This document shows, piece by piece, positions 60,721 to 64,000 of a stretch of 64,000 bases of DNA; the stretch's first letter is position 1, and every line of letters starts with the position of its first letter. The stretch comes from Isoetes taiwanensis (lineage: Eukaryota; Streptophyta; Lycopodiopsida; Isoetales; Isoetaceae), in the NCBI GenBank assembly GCA_021234155.1, contig JAJEKV010000079.1, forward strand, positions 3,442,261-3,506,260, given 5' to 3'. A program made the position numbers and the translations under genes. A model generated the notes under the pieces. It saw nothing but the letters and a program-made list of their open reading frames with translations, searched no databases and was not told the DNA's origin.

Positions 60721-61074
60721 TATACACCTTCTCCATGGCTAATGTCACTGTATATTGGAGATGCATCCAATCTTAGTGCAATTCAAAACTTGTTCAATGA
60801 TCATCATGTGAGAGCAAGGTTAGTTATTGAGCAGTCCTTTGGAGTTCTTAAAAGGGTGTTCAAGAGTTTGAGGGCAACGCTTGCAGTGGATATTCCTTTC
60901 GTGCTTGAGTTGATATACTCATGTTGCTTGTTGCATAACTTATTGCTGGAGTTAAGGGATATAGATTTGGAAGCAAAGCTTCGAGGCCTTGAAGAGGAAG
61001 AGGAGGAAGATGATGAGGAACCTGAAAATATAGTTATGGATGTGGGTGAGAGCATTCGAGACAATCTCTCTTAG
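60721..61074 (+). pseudogene. PIF/Harbinger-type transposase, 3' part
   Basis: The 3' half of the transposase split at 49294. Immediately after the target duplication the frame reads YTPSPWLM and continues LFNDHHVRARLVIEQSFGVLKRVFKSLRATL. The Glu of VIEQ (60829-60831) is the third catalytic residue of the DDE set. IYSCCLLHNLLLE follows and matches the usual 'AC.LLHN' end. An acidic tail ends at TAG 61072. The frame is open from the insertion to the stop, and it continues the frame of the 5' part once the insertion and one duplication copy are discounted. Whether it was a transposon gene or a domesticated host gene cannot be told, since no terminal inverted repeats were found. Confidence 0.85.
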
Positions 61075-61228
61075 TACTTGGTCTTCTTAAGGTAAAACGA
61101 GGATGCAACTCAATGCTGGGGAAAATGAGGTAAGGGATAATATTGTATAGAGCTTAGATTAATATTTGAGTTCTTTTCTTTATCATTGTTTGGTTAGTCT
61201 AATACGTCATAGGCAGATATTTGCAAAA

Positions 61229-61316
61229 AGGAATATGATGCAAAAACTTGGATACGAGTCCAAGGGAAGTGTAGGAATATGATGCAAAAACTTGGATACG
61301 AGTCCAAGGGAAGTGT
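61229..61316 (+). repeat. Perfect 44-bp tandem duplication
   Basis: A 44-bp unit starting AGGAATATGATGCAAAAACT occurs twice without change (61229-61272 and 61273-61316), so it is recent. Confidence 0.95.
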
Positions 61317-62391
61317 GTGCTGGTTTCTGTACTTTCATTTCATTTCATGCAAGTGCAAAACAGTCCCATCACAGATATGTGCTGATATGGCTGGAACCCA
61401 TCATAGGTATGTGCTGGTTGGCTCTGCCAATGTTCAGTTTGGAACATTAGACTTTGAAAGAATATCAAACTTTAGCCTAGAGTTCTCTACAATTCTGTGT
61501 GAACCCGTTTTTAACCAATAATGTTACGTTACAAAGGTTAATATAATGGATTACATGTGAACCTTTAGATTTAACGGAATCCATTATGTTAAAAAATTGA
61601 CATAACGGATCATGTATGAAAGTAAATTAGTTATGTTACTAGTTAACATAACCAATGGTACGATAACTAGCATATAGTTAAATTAAAATTTAAGTTAATT
61701 AATGGTGTGAACCCCGCATAGTCCATTACATAGCAACATGAGGTCATGCCCATAATCCAAGATGATGGAAGTAGAAATGCCATTTGGAATAGATTGAATA
61801 GAATACAGTAAAATGGTTATCATCATTCCAAATAAAATAAAAAAGCTTCCAAAGGTCAGGCGAACATTTGCTAAGTGCCAAAAAAACAACAAAAAAACAA
61901 AACCAAAAAGGAAAAGCAGCGAAGGCCAGCACAAACAACGCTGAAAACATGTCAAAAAGCAAAAATCTTTGCATTCATTCTTCGAAGAAGCAGCCTCAGG
62001 GAAGCCGTGCTTGATACGAACTCTCCTCTATCAAGACATATATAATTATGTTTCCTTAGATTCGATTCTTTTATGCCTTTGATATTTTAGTGACACGTAC
62101 CCATTCTTTTTCCTGGGTACAACCGCCGGTAAAATTTTTCAGACGGATTTGTGGAAGCCCTGCTTGTGGAAGCCACAGACTTAAAATGCAATTTGGGCTC
62201 GAGCTGGAGCAGCCGATCCTGGCAGCCCCAAATCCGACCTGGTCGTTTACCTTGATTGGCTCTTGAAAAAGCAAACATGACGCTACTTAACCCATCAATG
62301 ATTCTTGATAATCTGATCTGTTTTCGCGATTCTTAGGTTCAAATTTCGGGATCTAAATCAAGTTTGGGGCTATATTTCTCTGCATATATTC
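61317..62391. other. Intergenic, nothing firm
   Basis: No gene is supported. Around 61520-61700 the sequence repeats GTTA.(A)TAAC-type short palindromes (for example ATAACGGA and TAGTTAACATAACC), which may be remains of a terminal inverted repeat but could not be paired convincingly. Confidence 0.35.
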
Positions 62392-63009
62392 ATGTGCAAC
62401 GGAACGGGCAATGAAAATGGATTCCTCATAATATTCTCATTAGGAGACGTTTGGATTCATAGCATCTCATGTTACAAATCGCTTGGTTGGATTATACTCG
62501 CATTACAAGATTGTAGTCTTTGGACAAGCTGGATTTCGCCCGGTTTCAAGAATCTCCTCCCATCAAAGGGATGCCAATTTCAAGTTCGTCCAAGGCGACA
62601 TAGCCACCCAGATCTCGGTGAATTATCTTCTCATCACATGAGTCCATTGACCCCGAGATTGAACCCAAGAAAATCGGTCCGCCTCCTACTCGACCTCAAC
62701 AATCATCAGCGGACAACATTGGATTTCTTCAGGGCAAATAAATTGATGATTCACCCCAATAAACAATTTTCGGTTAAGAAAACCGGAGAGAACCCAATTC
62801 TCGAACCAAGCACTCTAACCGAGCAATCCAACTCCTTTCACTTCCGATTACAAACACAAGCAATTGATTACTCATGCAAAGGGGCGAATTTTTTTCAGAC
62901 ATCTCGAATCGGCCGACGGCCTGCTCTTCATAAATCGGCTTCTACAGCCAAAGCTTCTTCCAACAACTTGATTTACACGGCTCACAATATGCATAGCTTC
63001 GATCTCTAG
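62392..63009 (+). other. 205-codon ORF, coding status doubtful
   Basis: The longest frame in the right end, in a stretch with higher GC than its flanks. It has no recognisable domain, many Ser/His/Asn residues and no homologue I can name. The reverse strand is also fairly open. It could be an exon of an unknown gene, but the evidence is only its length. Confidence 0.2.
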
Positions 63010-64000
63010 CAAATCGATTCGGATAGACCATGCAACTTTTCCTCGTTGCCCTCGGACTTCGGCTACTATTCGACTATTCCCGGATACACCGCATCAAACA
63101 AACTCCGCTTTTGAATGAATTCAAAGCAGCCTTCGCTTCCGATGTCAGCGTGTGTTAAGTTATGTCCGCTCTCTCATTCACTTTTTCTTCTTCACGTCCA
63201 TCATAATTCCCAATCGCCCCTATTACTCATACCAGATGTTCATGTGACATGACCGTAATTCCAACATTGATTTTGTTTGATTTTGGTAATTAGTTGCATC
63301 AAACCACCATAATATGATTGAAGGATGAACACGCAAAGTTATGAACCTTAGGTTCTTTACATTCCATTTATAACTACTAAGATTTTTTTATATATTTGCA
63401 AGAGTTTACCCTTATGGCCTTGACAACTTATGTTCTAGAACACAATCCTTTTTGTATTATGCTTAATTGATAATTTTAACTTATTCTACCTAACATCTCT
63501 AGCAATCTGTGTTGAATCTAGAGCTATATCAACTGCAAATATTTGGAGGTCCACTAATTGGACAATGTTTTGACTACAATATGGAGTATATGCAAAATAA
63601 CAACTCATTGTTGAGACTAGAGAATTATTTTCATTAGAATTGTTTTCATTATTTTTGCTAGATTCATATGCATGCTCTTAGGTTGCATCCCCCATAGTCT
63701 ACTCTTGCAATGCTAACACACATCACTAGGACCTCATATTATAGAAACATCAAGTCTCACATTTTAAGAACATCTTTTGCATCACTTAAAGTTACACAAA
63801 TCTCCCCTGCAAGAGGACGAAGAGAAATGTTCGCGGCAGCCTTGGCCGCCGCGATAAATTTCTTGTATTTAAAAAAAAAACATACAATTATTTTTTTACT
63901 TGCCACTCATCTGCTCGACCATTCGATCGCATTCTTCAATTCAACCCGCATTTTAGTTTTGGATCCTTTCTTCAGAGATGGGTTCCGACGCGATCCCCTG
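63010..64000. other. Intergenic to window edge; possible gene start at the very end
   Basis: AT-rich, with an A-run at 63871-63880. An ATG at 63979 begins MGSDAIP and runs off the edge after a CT-rich stretch that would suit a 5' UTR. Only seven codons are visible, so this cannot be judged. Confidence 0.25.

Overview
The window is nuclear DNA of a land plant, most likely a fern or another seed-free vascular plant. This rests on three things. There is a very large PLS-class PPR protein with a DYW domain, a type greatly expanded in seed-free plants. There is a decayed HUH-endonuclease gene that looks like a Replitron transposase, a transposon group reported at high copy number in non-seed plants. 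Spliceosomal introns sit in AT-rich DNA crowded with retroelements. No species-level marker was seen, so the fern call is an inference.

Only two genes look intact. The first (16329-21353, +) is a two-exon, roughly 1650-residue organelle RNA-editing factor: targeting region, a PDF-type motif (YFADPSQWWDNRKNK) split by a 69-bp intron, about 35 PPR motifs in 12 P-L-S triplets, E motifs and a DYW deaminase domain ending in DMW. The second (26739-30292, +) is an eight-exon OTU-family deubiquitinase of the Arabidopsis OTLD1 type. Its OTU catalytic Cys and His are visible, it has a UBA-like C-terminus, and its exons join in phase to 596 residues.

The rest is mostly mobile DNA in layers. 1-6 kb: a frameshifted coding relic, a tRNA-like (SINE-like) repeat, a LINE 3' end with a zf-RVT remnant, and an antisense DUF4283-like remnant. 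7.5-13.1 kb: a near full-length but dead LINE (ORF1, endonuclease, reverse transcriptase) and a 5'-truncated relative, both ending in a GGCC hairpin plus a short-repeat tail. 13.1-13.7 kb: a second, inverted copy of the tRNA-like repeat. 13.9-16.0 kb: the Replitron-like Rep pseudogene on the minus strand. 25.4 kb: a 130-bp MITE with 9-bp target duplications. 31.8 kb: a foldback element. 34.9-48 kb: tandem duplications, a possible organelle-DNA insertion, a gypsy gag relic and a casein kinase II alpha exon relic.

The right third is one nested event. A PIF/Harbinger-type transposase gene (48.6-61.1 kb) is cut in two by an 11.4-kb LTR retrotransposon (49295-60715). This element has 1.6-kb LTRs and a 5-bp AAGGT target duplication. 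Its PPT and PBS placement shows it is minus-oriented, and no reverse transcriptase was recognised, so it is a LARD-like, probably non-autonomous element. Its presumed 5' leader carries three copies of a 67-bp stem-loop and a tRNA-like segment. The two host genes are not obviously linked in function. The main stories are organelle RNA editing, ubiquitin removal, and successive transposon insertion and decay.
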